NCBI RefSeq assembly: GCF_028595285.1
Contig: NZ_JAQQXQ010000007.1
Location: forward strand, 124,001-188,000
From: Erythrobacter fulvus
GTDB taxonomy: Bacteria > Pseudomonadota > Alphaproteobacteria > Sphingomonadales > Sphingomonadaceae
Direction of reading: 5' to 3'
Length of the DNA stretch: 64,000 bases
Part shown: positions 27,183 to 35,532 of the stretch, one piece after another
How positions within the stretch are numbered: position 1 is the stretch's first letter
Layout: every line of letters starts with the position of its first letter
Notes under the pieces: generated by a model
Told to the model about the DNA's origin: nothing
Databases searched by the model: none
The model's input: only the letters and a program-made list of their open reading frames with translations
Made by a program: the position numbers and the translations under genes

Positions 27183-29537
27183 TCAGGCGCGGATCTGGCG
27201 CTGGGTGCTGAACAGCCTCTGCGCATCATGGCTGGCCATCGGGCGACCGAAGTAATAGCCCTGAATCTTGTCGCACCCCAGATTGCGGATCAGTTCCGCC
27301 TCCTCTTCGGTTTCGACGCCCTCGGCAGTTGTCGTCATGTCGAGGCTCTTTGCCATCGCCACCACTGCGTTGATGATGGCAAGGCTTTCCGCACTCCCCT
27401 GCGCGGCGCCCTGCACGAAGGTGCGGTCTACCTTGATGGTGGAGAAGCGCAGCTTGCGGATGTAGCCAAGCGATGAATAGCCGGTCCCGAAGTCATCGAG
27501 CGCGACCGAACAGCCCAGAGCCATGATCTGTTCGAGCGCGTTGCGGGCCACGCTGGCATCGCGCAGGAAGATGCTCTCTGTCACTTCCACCTCCAGCCGT
27601 TCGGGCCGCAGTCCGGTGGCCGCCAGCGCCTCGACAACTTCCTCGTGAAAACTGGGTTCAAGCAGCTGCTCGGGCGAGACGTTGACATTGACCTTCACGT
27701 GTTCGGGCCAATTGCGCGCCTCTTCGCAGGCCTTGCGCATCACCCACTTGCCGATCGGCACGATCAGGCGCGTGTCCTCGGCCAGCGGGATGAACTTTCC
27801 GGGACTGACAAAGCCGTGGTCCGCGCTGTTCCAGCGCACCAGCGCTTCGAAACTGACCACGGTTTCGCTGCGGGAATCGACCACCGGCTGATAGTGCAGT
27901 TCCATCTCGTCGCGGCCCAGCGCCTTGCGCAGTGCCACTTCGAGCTGGCGCCGTTCCTCGGCCGACGCATGCAGCACCGGTTCGAAGCGGCGATGTTCTC
28001 CCCCGCCGGCATCCTTGGCGCGGTACAGCGCAAGGTCGGCGTTGCGCATCAGTTCCTCGACCGTCTTGCCGTCGCGCGGACCAAGCGCGGAGCCAACGCT
28101 GGCACCGACATATAGCGTATGCTGATCGACCTGATAGGGCTCCGACAGGCTCTCGATCACCCGGGTGGCCAGACGGTCAACCTCGTCAGTGCTGCCCAGA
28201 TCGCGGATGACAATGGCGAATTCGTCCCCGCCGAGCCGGCCACATAACTGGTTTTCGCCCATCAGCGACTTAAGCCGGGCTGACACCTGCGCCAGCAGCT
28301 TGTCGCCGGTCATGTGCCCGAGCGAATCATTGACGGACTTGAAGCGGTCGAGATCGACCATCATCAGCGCACAGCGCGTGCGCCACTGTTCGGCGTAACG
28401 CAGCGCTTCGCCCAGTGCCTCTGTCAGCTGCAGGCGGTTGGGCAGCTGCGTCAACGTGTCGAAGCGCGCAAGGAAGGCGATCTTTTCGGACGACTTGCGC
28501 TGCTCGGTTACGTCCGAACCCACCCCGCGGAAGCCTGTGAAGCGTCCGCGATCGTCGCGCATCGGTGTGCCCGAAAGCTCCCACCAGCGCTCCTCGCCGA
28601 GGATCGAGACCTGCACCAGCATGTTGGAGAAGTTTTCGCGGTTCTTCAGCCGTTCGGCGAGATCGTGGAGACTTGCCGGAAACTGTCCGCTCGCCCAGCT
28701 GCGCCCGGCCACCAGTTCAAGCAGCGGCAAGCCCTCCACCTCAACCTGCGGACGGCCAAGGGCAAAGGCAAAACGCGGACTGACCGAACGCAGACGACGC
28801 GCGGTGTCGACCTCCCACAGCCAGTCGGCTTCGTTCTCTTCGAATTCGCGCAGGAGCAGCGAAACTACTTGCTCCTTCTCGCTCACCGCCGCTTCGGCAA
28901 ACCGCGCGGACAAGAAAGTGCGTCCGACTTCGACAGTTCCCAGCAGCGCAACGATCATGAACAGCAGCGTCGCCACCGCCGCAAACCACATGCCCGTCAG
29001 CCCGAGATGGAGCACCGCCGCAAGCGAGATGATGGTGCTGAAGCAGATAATCCCGAAAGGCGCGGCCGTGTAGAAGAACACCGAGCCCGATACCAACACA
29101 GCGACAATCATCATGAAAGCCATCAGATCGCCGGGCGTTCCGTAGAACGGGAACACGACTATTCCCGCCCCCCAGGCCAGCCCGGACAGGATAGCGGTTG
29201 TCGCCTGCTTGTGAAATTCCCCGCGGGTCACCCGTCTGCGATCGGCATCGGCAAGTGAAAGGTCGATCCGGGTGCCGCGCCAGTGGATGCCCGCCAGCAC
29301 CGTAATCCAGATCACGAGCCACGTGATCCCGACCTTGGGAAGATATATCTGCGCGACGAACACGGCGAGGATCGCGTGAACGAAGATGCGGTAGAAAGCG
29401 AGCTTGGCAAGCGCCGGATATTGCAGGCCTCTCAGCCGCGCCCAGTCGAAATTACCCTTGTCCGACAGTCCGAGAACGTCGGTCACAGGCAGATCTGCCG
29501 GGCTCAACGGCGCTCGGGATGAAGGCGGTTCGCTCAC
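27183..29537 (-). CDS. Membrane-bound PAS-GGDEF-EAL cyclic-di-GMP protein
   Basis: About 784 residues. An N-terminal set of about six hydrophobic helices is followed by a PAS-like segment (LWEVDTARRLRSVSPRF to GFRGVGSDVTEQR), a GGDEF domain (RLGGDEFAIV intact, about residues 433-440) and an EAL domain (EALVRW, VNVSPEQLL, DDFGTGYSSLGY, KVDRTFV). Both catalytic motifs look intact, so it could make or break c-di-GMP, governing the switch between motility and adhesion. GTG 29537 gives a sensible start; a TTG seven codons up is an alternative. It is alone between purQ (convergent) and glmS. Confidence 0.9.
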   Translation of the reverse strand: MSEPPSSRAPLSPADLPVTDVLGLSDKGNFDWARLRGLQYPALAKLAFYRIFVHAILAVFVAQIYLPKVGITWLVIWITVLAGIHWRGTRIDLSLADADRRRVTRGEFHKQATTAILSGLAWGAGIVVFPFYGTPGDLMAFMMIVAVLVSGSVFFYTAAPFGIICFSTIISLAAVLHLGLTGMWFAAVATLLFMIVALLGTVEVGRTFLSARFAEAAVSEKEQVVSLLLREFEENEADWLWEVDTARRLRSVSPRFAFALGRPQVEVEGLPLLELVAGRSWASGQFPASLHDLAERLKNRENFSNMLVQVSILGEERWWELSGTPMRDDRGRFTGFRGVGSDVTEQRKSSEKIAFLARFDTLTQLPNRLQLTEALGEALRYAEQWRTRCALMMVDLDRFKSVNDSLGHMTGDKLLAQVSARLKSLMGENQLCGRLGGDEFAIVIRDLGSTDEVDRLATRVIESLSEPYQVDQHTLYVGASVGSALGPRDGKTVEELMRNADLALYRAKDAGGGEHRRFEPVLHASAEERRQLEVALRKALGRDEMELHYQPVVDSRSETVVSFEALVRWNSADHGFVSPGKFIPLAEDTRLIVPIGKWVMRKACEEARNWPEHVKVNVNVSPEQLLEPSFHEEVVEALAATGLRPERLEVEVTESIFLRDASVARNALEQIMALGCSVALDDFGTGYSSLGYIRKLRFSTIKVDRTFVQGAAQGSAESLAIINAVVAMAKSLDMTTTAEGVETEEEAELIRNLGCDKIQGYYFGRPMASHDAQRLFSTQRQIRA

Positions 29538-29636
29538 GCAAATGCGCTTAACCGTCAAAGGTTAGATTGCGGTAAATTAAGCAGATCATTCGCGGCCGCG
29601 AGTGATTAACCGGTCGCAGGGGTAATCGGAGGAAGG

Positions 29637-31472
29637 CTATTCCACGGTAACCGACTTCGCGAGATTGCGCGGCTGGTCGACGTCGGTGCCCTTTACCACC
29701 GCCACGTGATAGGCCAGCAATTGCACTGGAATGGCATATACCAGCGGCGCGATAAGCGGGTGGACCACGGGCATTTCGATCGTGGCGATGCAGCCCTCGC
29801 CCGCCTCTTCGAGGCCTTTGGCATCGGAAATCAGCACCACCTGTCCGCCGCGCGCGCGCACTTCTTCCATGTTGGAGACAGTCTTTTCGAACAGCGGGCC
29901 GGACGGCGCGATGACAACCACCGGCACGGCGTCGTCGATCAGCGCAATGGGGCCATGTTTCATTTCGCCCGCAGCATAGCCCTCGGCATGGATGTAACTG
30001 ATTTCCTTTAGTTTCAATGCCCCTTCAAGAGCCAGAGGATAGTCCTGTCCGCGCCCCAGATAAAGAACGTCGCGCGCCGGGGCGACAAGGTGCGCCATCG
30101 CGGCGATATCGTCGTCATGGTCGAGCGCGGCATTGAGCGCAGCGGGCGCTTCGAGCAGGTGATGCACGATCTCGGCCTCCTGCTCGCGGGTCAGACGGCC
30201 CTTTTTCACCGCCATATGCGCGGCCAGCGCGGCCAGCACCGCCAACTGGCAGGTGAATGCCTTGGTTGAAGCGACGCCGATTTCCGGACCGGCATGGGTG
30301 GGCAGCAGCAGGTCTGCCTCGCGTGCCATGGAACTGGTCGGTACGTTGACGACCACCGCGATGGTCTGGCCGTGAGCCTTGCAGTGCCGCAGCGCCGCCA
30401 GCGTATCGGCCGTCTCTCCACTCTGCGAGATGAACAGCGCGAGTCCACCCTCCTCCAGCACCGGTTCGCGATAGCGGAACTCCGACGCCACATCGATATC
30501 GACCGGAACGCGCGCGAATTGTTCGAACCAGTATTTGGCAACCATCCCGGCATAGAAGGATGTGCCGCAGGCGACGATAGTCAGACGGCGCACCGCCGAC
30601 AGGTCGAAATCCATCTGCGGCAGGGCCACCGAATTGTCCGAACGCCGCAGGTAGGAGGCGAGCGTCTGCGCCACCACGGTCGGCTGCTCGTAGATCTCCT
30701 TCTGCATGAAGTGGCGGTAATTGCCCTTCTCCACCGCCGCTGCCGATGCGCCCGACGCGCGGATTTCGCGGGTGACGGGCTTGTTCTCGAGATCGTAGAT
30801 TTGCGCGCTGTCGCGGCGGATCACCACCCAGTCGCCTTCTTCGAGATAGGTGATGCGCTGCGTAAGCGGAGCCAGCGCCAGCGCGTCGGAGCCGAGATAC
30901 ATCTCTGCCTCGTCGCCTTCGGGGCCGTAGCCGACCACCAGCGGCGAGCCGAGCCGCGCGCCGATCAGCAGATCGGGGTGCGAACGGAATGCGATGGCGA
31001 GCGCGAAGGCACCGCGCAGCCGAGGCAGAACCTCGCGCACGGCTTCGACGGGATCGGCCCCGCGCTCGACCTCGGCCGAGATCAGGTGTGCAACCACCTC
31101 GCTGTCGGTTTCACTTTCGAATACCCGGCCCTGTGCGGCGAGTTCGCCGCGCAGTTCCTTGAAATTCTCGATGATTCCGTTGTGGACAATGGCGACCTCG
31201 CCGGTCGCATGCGGGTGGGCATTGGCCGCCGTCGGCGCGCCGTGGGTGGCCCAGCGGGTATGCGCGATGCCGACATTACCCGGTGCCGGATCGCTCTCCA
31301 GCACGCGCGCAAGGTTGGCAAGCTTGCCCTCCGCCCGGCGGCGCACCAGGGCACCATCGTGAAGCGTGCAGATCCCGGCGCTGTCATAGCCACGATATTC
31401 CATCCGCCTGAGGCCGTCGACCAGCCGGTCGGCCACGCTGAAGCTGCCTACGATCCCGATGATGCCGCACAT
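29637..31472 (-). CDS. glmS: Glutamine-fructose-6-phosphate aminotransferase (isomerizing)
   Basis: GlmS makes glucosamine-6-phosphate for peptidoglycan and lipid A. The 611-residue protein begins MCGIIGIVG, with Cys2 as the glutaminase nucleophile exposed after Met removal. It then carries RMEYRGYDSAG, two SIS sugar domains (CGTSFYAGMVAKYWFEQ, SQSGETADTLAA) and the C-terminus DQPRNLAKSVTVE. ATG 31472 is certain because of Cys2; the open frame upstream is spurious. No glmS ribozyme is visible in the leader. Confidence 0.98.
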   Translation of the reverse strand: MCGIIGIVGSFSVADRLVDGLRRMEYRGYDSAGICTLHDGALVRRRAEGKLANLARVLESDPAPGNVGIAHTRWATHGAPTAANAHPHATGEVAIVHNGIIENFKELRGELAAQGRVFESETDSEVVAHLISAEVERGADPVEAVREVLPRLRGAFALAIAFRSHPDLLIGARLGSPLVVGYGPEGDEAEMYLGSDALALAPLTQRITYLEEGDWVVIRRDSAQIYDLENKPVTREIRASGASAAAVEKGNYRHFMQKEIYEQPTVVAQTLASYLRRSDNSVALPQMDFDLSAVRRLTIVACGTSFYAGMVAKYWFEQFARVPVDIDVASEFRYREPVLEEGGLALFISQSGETADTLAALRHCKAHGQTIAVVVNVPTSSMAREADLLLPTHAGPEIGVASTKAFTCQLAVLAALAAHMAVKKGRLTREQEAEIVHHLLEAPAALNAALDHDDDIAAMAHLVAPARDVLYLGRGQDYPLALEGALKLKEISYIHAEGYAAGEMKHGPIALIDDAVPVVVIAPSGPLFEKTVSNMEEVRARGGQVVLISDAKGLEEAGEGCIATIEMPVVHPLIAPLVYAIPVQLLAYHVAVVKGTDVDQPRNLAKSVTVE

Positions 31473-31791
31473 AGCCGGATGATCCCTCTTGTTGTCCGCG
31501 TCATGCTCTAGCCGCTGGCGATTCTGCGGCAAGGCCCTGTGTGCAGTACCGTGCCAAAGATAGAGCCCGGCAATGATAATCAGTCCTGCACTCGTCAGGA
31601 TTTGCGTCGGCACGCGAGCGAGATGGACGTTCAGCACCGAGCCGGCACAATCCACTTCGGCCAGCGGTGCGATGCACCCGGCTTTAGGGAAAAAATAAGC
31701 TTTCCTCCCTATTCACCATTTCTCGGAAGACACCTTTCGCACGATTGGCGACAGGGGTGGATGATATGATGACAAGCCTTGGGGGCTGGGA
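31473..31791. other. Divergent intergenic region, glmS and cpaF
   Basis: A 319-base stretch between the two starts. It has no convincing gene, RNA or operator. The 60 bases before cpaF are AT-richer than the genome average and probably hold its promoter. Confidence 0.4.
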
Positions 31792-33330
31792 ATGAGCGCA
31801 TTCGGTAAGAAGGGCAATGCTGGCGGACTGAAGCCCGGCGGCAGACCGGCTTTCGGGGTGGCAAGGCCGATGAAGGGGGCCGGTACGCCGGCAACCGCGC
31901 AGCGCGGCGGCGAACAATTTCCGCCGATCCCGGGCGAAGGAGCCGGGGAAGGCCCCGCAGCTGTTCCGTCTGCCGCGCCTTCGCGTCCGACCAGCAGTGC
32001 CGAGGCGATCGACCGCCTCAACGAACGCATGGCGGCCGTCAACGACGGCAATTCCGAAGTCGGCGGCTTTGAAGCCAGCGTCCACAAGATTAAGGAACAG
32101 GTGCTTCCGCGCCTGCTCGAACGTGTCGACCCGGAAGCGGCCGCGACCCTGTCGAAGGAAGAGCTTTCCGAAGAATTCCGTCCGATCATCATGGAAGTGC
32201 TGGCCGAGCTGAAGGTCACGCTTAACCGGCGCGAACAGTTCGCGCTGGAAAAGGTGTTGATCGACGAACTGCTCGGTTTCGGCCCGCTCGAAGAGCTGCT
32301 CAACGATCCGGACGTGTCCGACATCATGGTCAACGGCCCGGATCAGACCTACATCGAAAAGAAGGGTAAGCTGCAGCTCGCCCCGATCCGCTTCCGCGAC
32401 GAACAGCACCTGTTCCAGATCGCGCAGCGCATCGTGAACCAGGTCGGCCGCCGCGTCGACCAGACCACCCCGCTCGCCGACGCCCGCCTCAAGGACGGCT
32501 CGCGTGTGAACGTGATCGTCCCGCCGCTCTCGCTGCGCGGCACTGCGATCTCGATTCGTAAGTTTTCCGAAAAGCCGATCACGCTCGACATGCTGCGCGA
32601 CTTCGGTTCGATGTCGGACAAGATGTGTACCGCGCTCAAGATCGCGGGCGCATGCCGGATGAACATCGTCATCTCGGGCGGTACGGGTTCGGGTAAAACC
32701 ACCATGCTCAACGCCCTGTCGAAGATGATCGACCCGGGCGAGCGCGTGCTGACCATCGAAGACGCGGCAGAACTTCGCCTGCAGCAGCCGCACTGGCTGC
32801 CGCTCGAAACCCGCCCGCCGAACCTCGAAGGCCAAGGCGCGATCACCATCGGCGACCTTGTGAAGAACGCCCTGCGTATGCGTCCTGACCGCATTATCCT
32901 GGGCGAAATCCGCGGCGCGGAGTGTTTCGATCTCCTCGCGGCGATGAACACCGGTCACGACGGTTCGATGTGTACGCTGCACGCCAACAGCCCGCGCGAA
33001 TGCCTTGGCCGTATGGAAAACATGATCCTGATGGGCGACATCAAGATCCCCAAGGAAGCCATCAGCCGCCAGATCGCCGAATCGGTCGACCTGATCGTGC
33101 AGGTGAAGCGTCTGCGCGACGGTTCGCGCCGCACCACCAACATCACCGAGGTGATCGGGATGGAAGGCGACGTGATCGTGACGCAGGAGCTGTTCAAGTT
33201 CGAATATCTCGACGAGAGCGAGGACGGGAAGATCCTCGGCGAGTTCCGCTCGTCAGGCCTGCGTCCCTACACGCTGGAAAAGGCGCGGCAGTTCGGCTTT
33301 GACCAGGCTTATCTTGAGGCCTGCCTCTGA
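31792..33330 (+). CDS. cpaF: Tad/Flp pilus assembly ATPase CpaF
   Basis: A 512-residue type II/IV secretion ATPase. The first 70 residues are Gly/Pro/Ala-rich and unstructured. Then come the N-terminal helical domain (LLGFGPLEELLNDPDVSDIMVNG) and the ATPase: Walker A GGTGSGKTT, Asp box LTIEDAAELRLQQPHW, Walker B RPDRIILGEIRGAE, His box CTLHANSPRE. It powers Flp pilus assembly. Other tad genes (cpaB, cpaC, cpaE, tadB, tadC) are absent on either side, so the gene is an orphan at this site. Confidence 0.95.
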   Translation: MSAFGKKGNAGGLKPGGRPAFGVARPMKGAGTPATAQRGGEQFPPIPGEGAGEGPAAVPSAAPSRPTSSAEAIDRLNERMAAVNDGNSEVGGFEASVHKIKEQVLPRLLERVDPEAAATLSKEELSEEFRPIIMEVLAELKVTLNRREQFALEKVLIDELLGFGPLEELLNDPDVSDIMVNGPDQTYIEKKGKLQLAPIRFRDEQHLFQIAQRIVNQVGRRVDQTTPLADARLKDGSRVNVIVPPLSLRGTAISIRKFSEKPITLDMLRDFGSMSDKMCTALKIAGACRMNIVISGGTGSGKTTMLNALSKMIDPGERVLTIEDAAELRLQQPHWLPLETRPPNLEGQGAITIGDLVKNALRMRPDRIILGEIRGAECFDLLAAMNTGHDGSMCTLHANSPRECLGRMENMILMGDIKIPKEAISRQIAESVDLIVQVKRLRDGSRRTTNITEVIGMEGDVIVTQELFKFEYLDESEDGKILGEFRSSGLRPYTLEKARQFGFDQAYLEACL

Positions 33331-33366
33331 CGAGGCAGGCGCTATCGGGCCCTCCGGCCCGATAGC
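33319..33366. terminator. Twin hairpins at the end of cpaF
   Basis: The first stem, GCCTGCCTC and GAGGCAGGC, spans the cpaF stop codon, which sits in its 4-base TGAC loop. The second, GCTATCGGGCC and GGCCCGATAGC, has an 11-bp perfect stem and a 4-base loop. No T-run follows, so they may terminate with Rho or stabilise the mRNA end. Confidence 0.55.
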
Positions 33367-33370
33367 TGCG

Positions 33371-33500
33371 GCCTAACCGGCCGACAGCCGGTCGGCCTTG
33401 CGATGCCTGCGGGTTCGTTTTTGTGGCCTGCCTTGGCGGCACGCTGTTCGGCCTGACCGGCCGGCGCGCGGTCGCGCTTGCGAACCCTTCGGGTTCGTTT
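33371..33500. repeat. Degenerate tandem repeat, two 50-base copies at 80-base spacing
   Basis: Copy 1 is 33371-33420 and copy 2 is 33451-33500. They share 40 of 50 positions. Each starts GCCT-A/G-ACCGG and ends GGGTTCGTTT. Copy 1 has GGCCGAC/GTCGGCC inverted; copy 2 has CGAACCC-TTC-GGGTTCG at 33481-33497 followed by TTT. It resembles a REP-like or duplicated terminator element. Confidence 0.6.
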
Positions 33501-33525
33501 GGCGTCAAATGACCGAGCGAGTGTA

Positions 33526-33768
33526 CTACAAACTCCCTAGCACCACGGGCAGGCTCATCGCGAGGCAGCCGCCGCCGATGATTGCCGCGCCCATGAACAG
33601 GCCCAGCCACGGCACCCAGCCGACCTGTTCCAGCCGCGTAACGTCGCGCCGCTTCATCCGGCGACGTTCCATCACCCCGGCAAAACCGGCAAACACCCAG
33701 AACAGCCCGCCGATCACGGCAAGCTGCGCGGCATCGCTGAGCAGTTCGAAGCGGGCGAGAAGTTCCAT
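33526..33768 (-). CDS. Small two-helix membrane protein, unknown function
   Basis: An 80-residue protein beginning MELLARFELLSDAAQLAVIG. Two hydrophobic segments (LAVIGGLFWVFAGFAGV and LGLFMGAAIIGGGCLAMSLP) flank a basic loop MERRRMKRRDVT. That layout suggests an inner-membrane hairpin with a cytoplasmic loop. I do not recognise a family. ATG 33768 was preferred to a longer in-frame start because it opens directly before the first helix and does not overlap the divergent transporter start. Confidence 0.6.
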   Translation of the reverse strand: MELLARFELLSDAAQLAVIGGLFWVFAGFAGVMERRRMKRRDVTRLEQVGWVPWLGLFMGAAIIGGGCLAMSLPVVLGSL

Positions 33769-33830
33769 CGGCTGCCCATTTAGGCTCGCCGGGCGCTTGC
33801 GCAATCCCTGCCGCTCGGCCAAGCGCAGGG

Positions 33831-34757
33831 ATGATGGATGGCTCAATCGCCCGCCCCCGCCCGTTGCTCGCGCTCGGCGTACGCCTGCTGACTGCGGCGG
33901 CGCTGGCCACCATGGCCATGCTGGTCAAGCTTGCGGGCGAACGCGGTGCGCATCTGATCGAACTGATCTTCTGGCGACAATTGCTGGCCACCGTGTTGCT
34001 GGGCACGGGCCTTGCTCTGACCGGTCGTCTGGCGCTGCTGCGCACGAATAGGCTGGGTGCCCATGCCCGGCGCGCGGCAACGGGCCTGCTCGGTATGCTG
34101 TTCACTTACGGGGCGGTACTGCTGCTGCCTCTGGCGGAGGCGACCACCCTGAGCTTTACCGCGCCGATTTTCGCGGTGCTGATCGCGCTGGTGTTGTTCC
34201 GCGAAAAGATCGGCCCCTATCGCTGGGCTGCGGTGGGTATCGGATTTGCCGGCGTGCTGGTGGTGATGCAGCCGGGCGCGGGACTGCATCAGGGCGTAAC
34301 CGTCGCGGGAGTGATCGTCGGCCTGATCGCGCCCTTCATGGTCGCATTGATCAGTTTCCAGATCCAGGATCTCAACACCACCGAAAACCCGTGGAGCATC
34401 GTGTTCTGGTTCGCAGCACTCAGCGCTCCGGTGGCGGCGCTGGGCCTGCCTTTCGCGATGGCTGCGCATGACACGGAAACCTGGGCGATAATTCTGGCCA
34501 TGGCGCTGATGGGGGCGCTGGCGCAGATGCTGCTCACCACGTCGCTGCGCTTCGGTTCGGCTGCGGTGATCCTGCTGATTGATTACACCGCGCTGCTGTG
34601 GGCGACCTTTTACGGCTATTACGTCTTCGACCGCGCAGCGCCCGCCAGCCTGTGGCTTGGCGCACCGCTGATCATCGGCGCGGGAGTGCTGATCGCGTGG
34701 CGCGAACGGCAACTGGCCAGGGAACGGACCGCCGCTTCACGCGCTGGTCAGGAATAG
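33831..34757 (+). CDS. EamA/DMT family transporter
   Basis: The 308-residue inner-membrane protein has two EamA halves of about five helices each, typical of drug/metabolite exporters (e.g. RhtA-like, sugar or amino-acid efflux). Recognisable parts are IELIFWRQLLATVLL, PLAEATTLSFTAPIFAVLIALVLF and RFGSAAVILLIDYTALLWA. ATG 33831 or the next ATG at 33834 could start it. The substrate is unknown. It diverges from the small membrane protein. Confidence 0.9.
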   Translation: MMDGSIARPRPLLALGVRLLTAAALATMAMLVKLAGERGAHLIELIFWRQLLATVLLGTGLALTGRLALLRTNRLGAHARRAATGLLGMLFTYGAVLLLPLAEATTLSFTAPIFAVLIALVLFREKIGPYRWAAVGIGFAGVLVVMQPGAGLHQGVTVAGVIVGLIAPFMVALISFQIQDLNTTENPWSIVFWFAALSAPVAALGLPFAMAAHDTETWAIILAMALMGALAQMLLTTSLRFGSAAVILLIDYTALLWATFYGYYVFDRAAPASLWLGAPLIIGAGVLIAWRERQLARERTAASRAGQE

Positions 34758-34804
34758 ATATCCATGTTCATGCGTTGAAGGATTCGACGAAAGGATTCAC
34801 TCTC

Positions 34805-34936
34805 ATGATTCGCAAGACTATCATTGCCGCCGCGCTCGCCGCGCTCACCATCACAGGCACCGCCTGCAACACGGTTGACGGGCTGGGCGACGACATCAAG
34901 TCGGTTGGCCGCGCGGGCAAGCGCGCGATCGATTAA
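34805..34936 (+). CDS. Entericidin A/B family lipoprotein
   Basis: A 43-residue lipoprotein with a hydrophobic signal (IIAAALAALTITGTA), a single Cys at the lipobox end, then CNTVDGLGDDIKSVGRAGK, the Ecn signature. Entericidins are small membrane lipoproteins linked to bacteriolysis or stress. The lipobox (TGTAC) is a little off the usual L-A-G-C. Its stop overlaps the stop of the convergent methyltransferase gene by the bases TTAA. Confidence 0.88.
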   Translation: MIRKTIIAAALAALTITGTACNTVDGLGDDIKSVGRAGKRAID

Positions 34937-35532
34937 ACCGCTCGGTATACAAGCGTGATGTTGTTGGCCGGCAGAGCGTAGCGCGCGCTGCGGGCCATGC
35001 CGTGCTGCGCCGCCAAGGCATCGAGCGCCTCGGCCTCGCGCAGGCCCCAGAGCGGATTGCGCGCCTTCAGGCTGGCATCGAATTCCAGGTTGGAGGGCGC
35101 GGTTTCCACGCCCTTTTCGATATAGGGGCCATAAAGGATCAGCGGCCCTCCGCTGGCGGCCAGCAAGCGGGCAGCGCCGGCAAACAGGCCAAGGGTCGCT
35201 TCCCACGGGCTGATATGCACCATGTTGATGCATACTATCGCATCGGCTTGGGCAAGGGGCCAGCTGACGGGTGCGCAAGCATCGAGCAGCAGCGGCGCGG
35301 CCAGATTGCCGCCCGCATGATCCGCGCGATAATCGGCAATCGAGGCCAGAGCCTCGGGCGACGGATCGGTCGGCTGCCAGTGAATCGCGGGGAACCTCTC
35401 GGCGAAGAACACCGCATGCTCCCCCGTGCCAGCAGCAATTTCGAGAACCGTGCCGCTGCCGGGCAACTCGCTCGTCAGCACCTCGGCGATGGGCTCGCGG
35501 TTGCGCAGGGTGGCGGGGGCGTGCTGCTTCAC
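34933..35532 (-). CDS. DUF938 family SAM-dependent methyltransferase-like protein
   Basis: The 199-residue protein has a class I methyltransferase fold: VLEIAAGTGEHAVFFAERFP (motif I), WQPTDPSPEALASI (motif II), ADAIVCINMVHISPWEAT (motif IV) and LILYGPYIEKG. The family DUF938 has no known substrate. The start is GTG 35532, forming GTGA with the acyl-CoA ligase stop, so it is the second gene of that unit. Confidence 0.85.
   Translation of the reverse strand: MKQHAPATLRNREPIAEVLTSELPGSGTVLEIAAGTGEHAVFFAERFPAIHWQPTDPSPEALASIADYRADHAGGNLAAPLLLDACAPVSWPLAQADAIVCINMVHISPWEATLGLFAGAARLLAASGGPLILYGPYIEKGVETAPSNLEFDASLKARNPLWGLREAEALDALAAQHGMARSARYALPANNITLVYRAV

Noticed and set aside
29538..29636. 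TTAA-rich stretch as CtrA sites before the GGDEF-EAL gene
   Set aside because: No TTAA-N7-TTAA spacing; only single TTAA words.
31473..31655. Upstream extension of glmS
   Set aside because: GlmS must begin MCGI to expose Cys2; the extension has no function.
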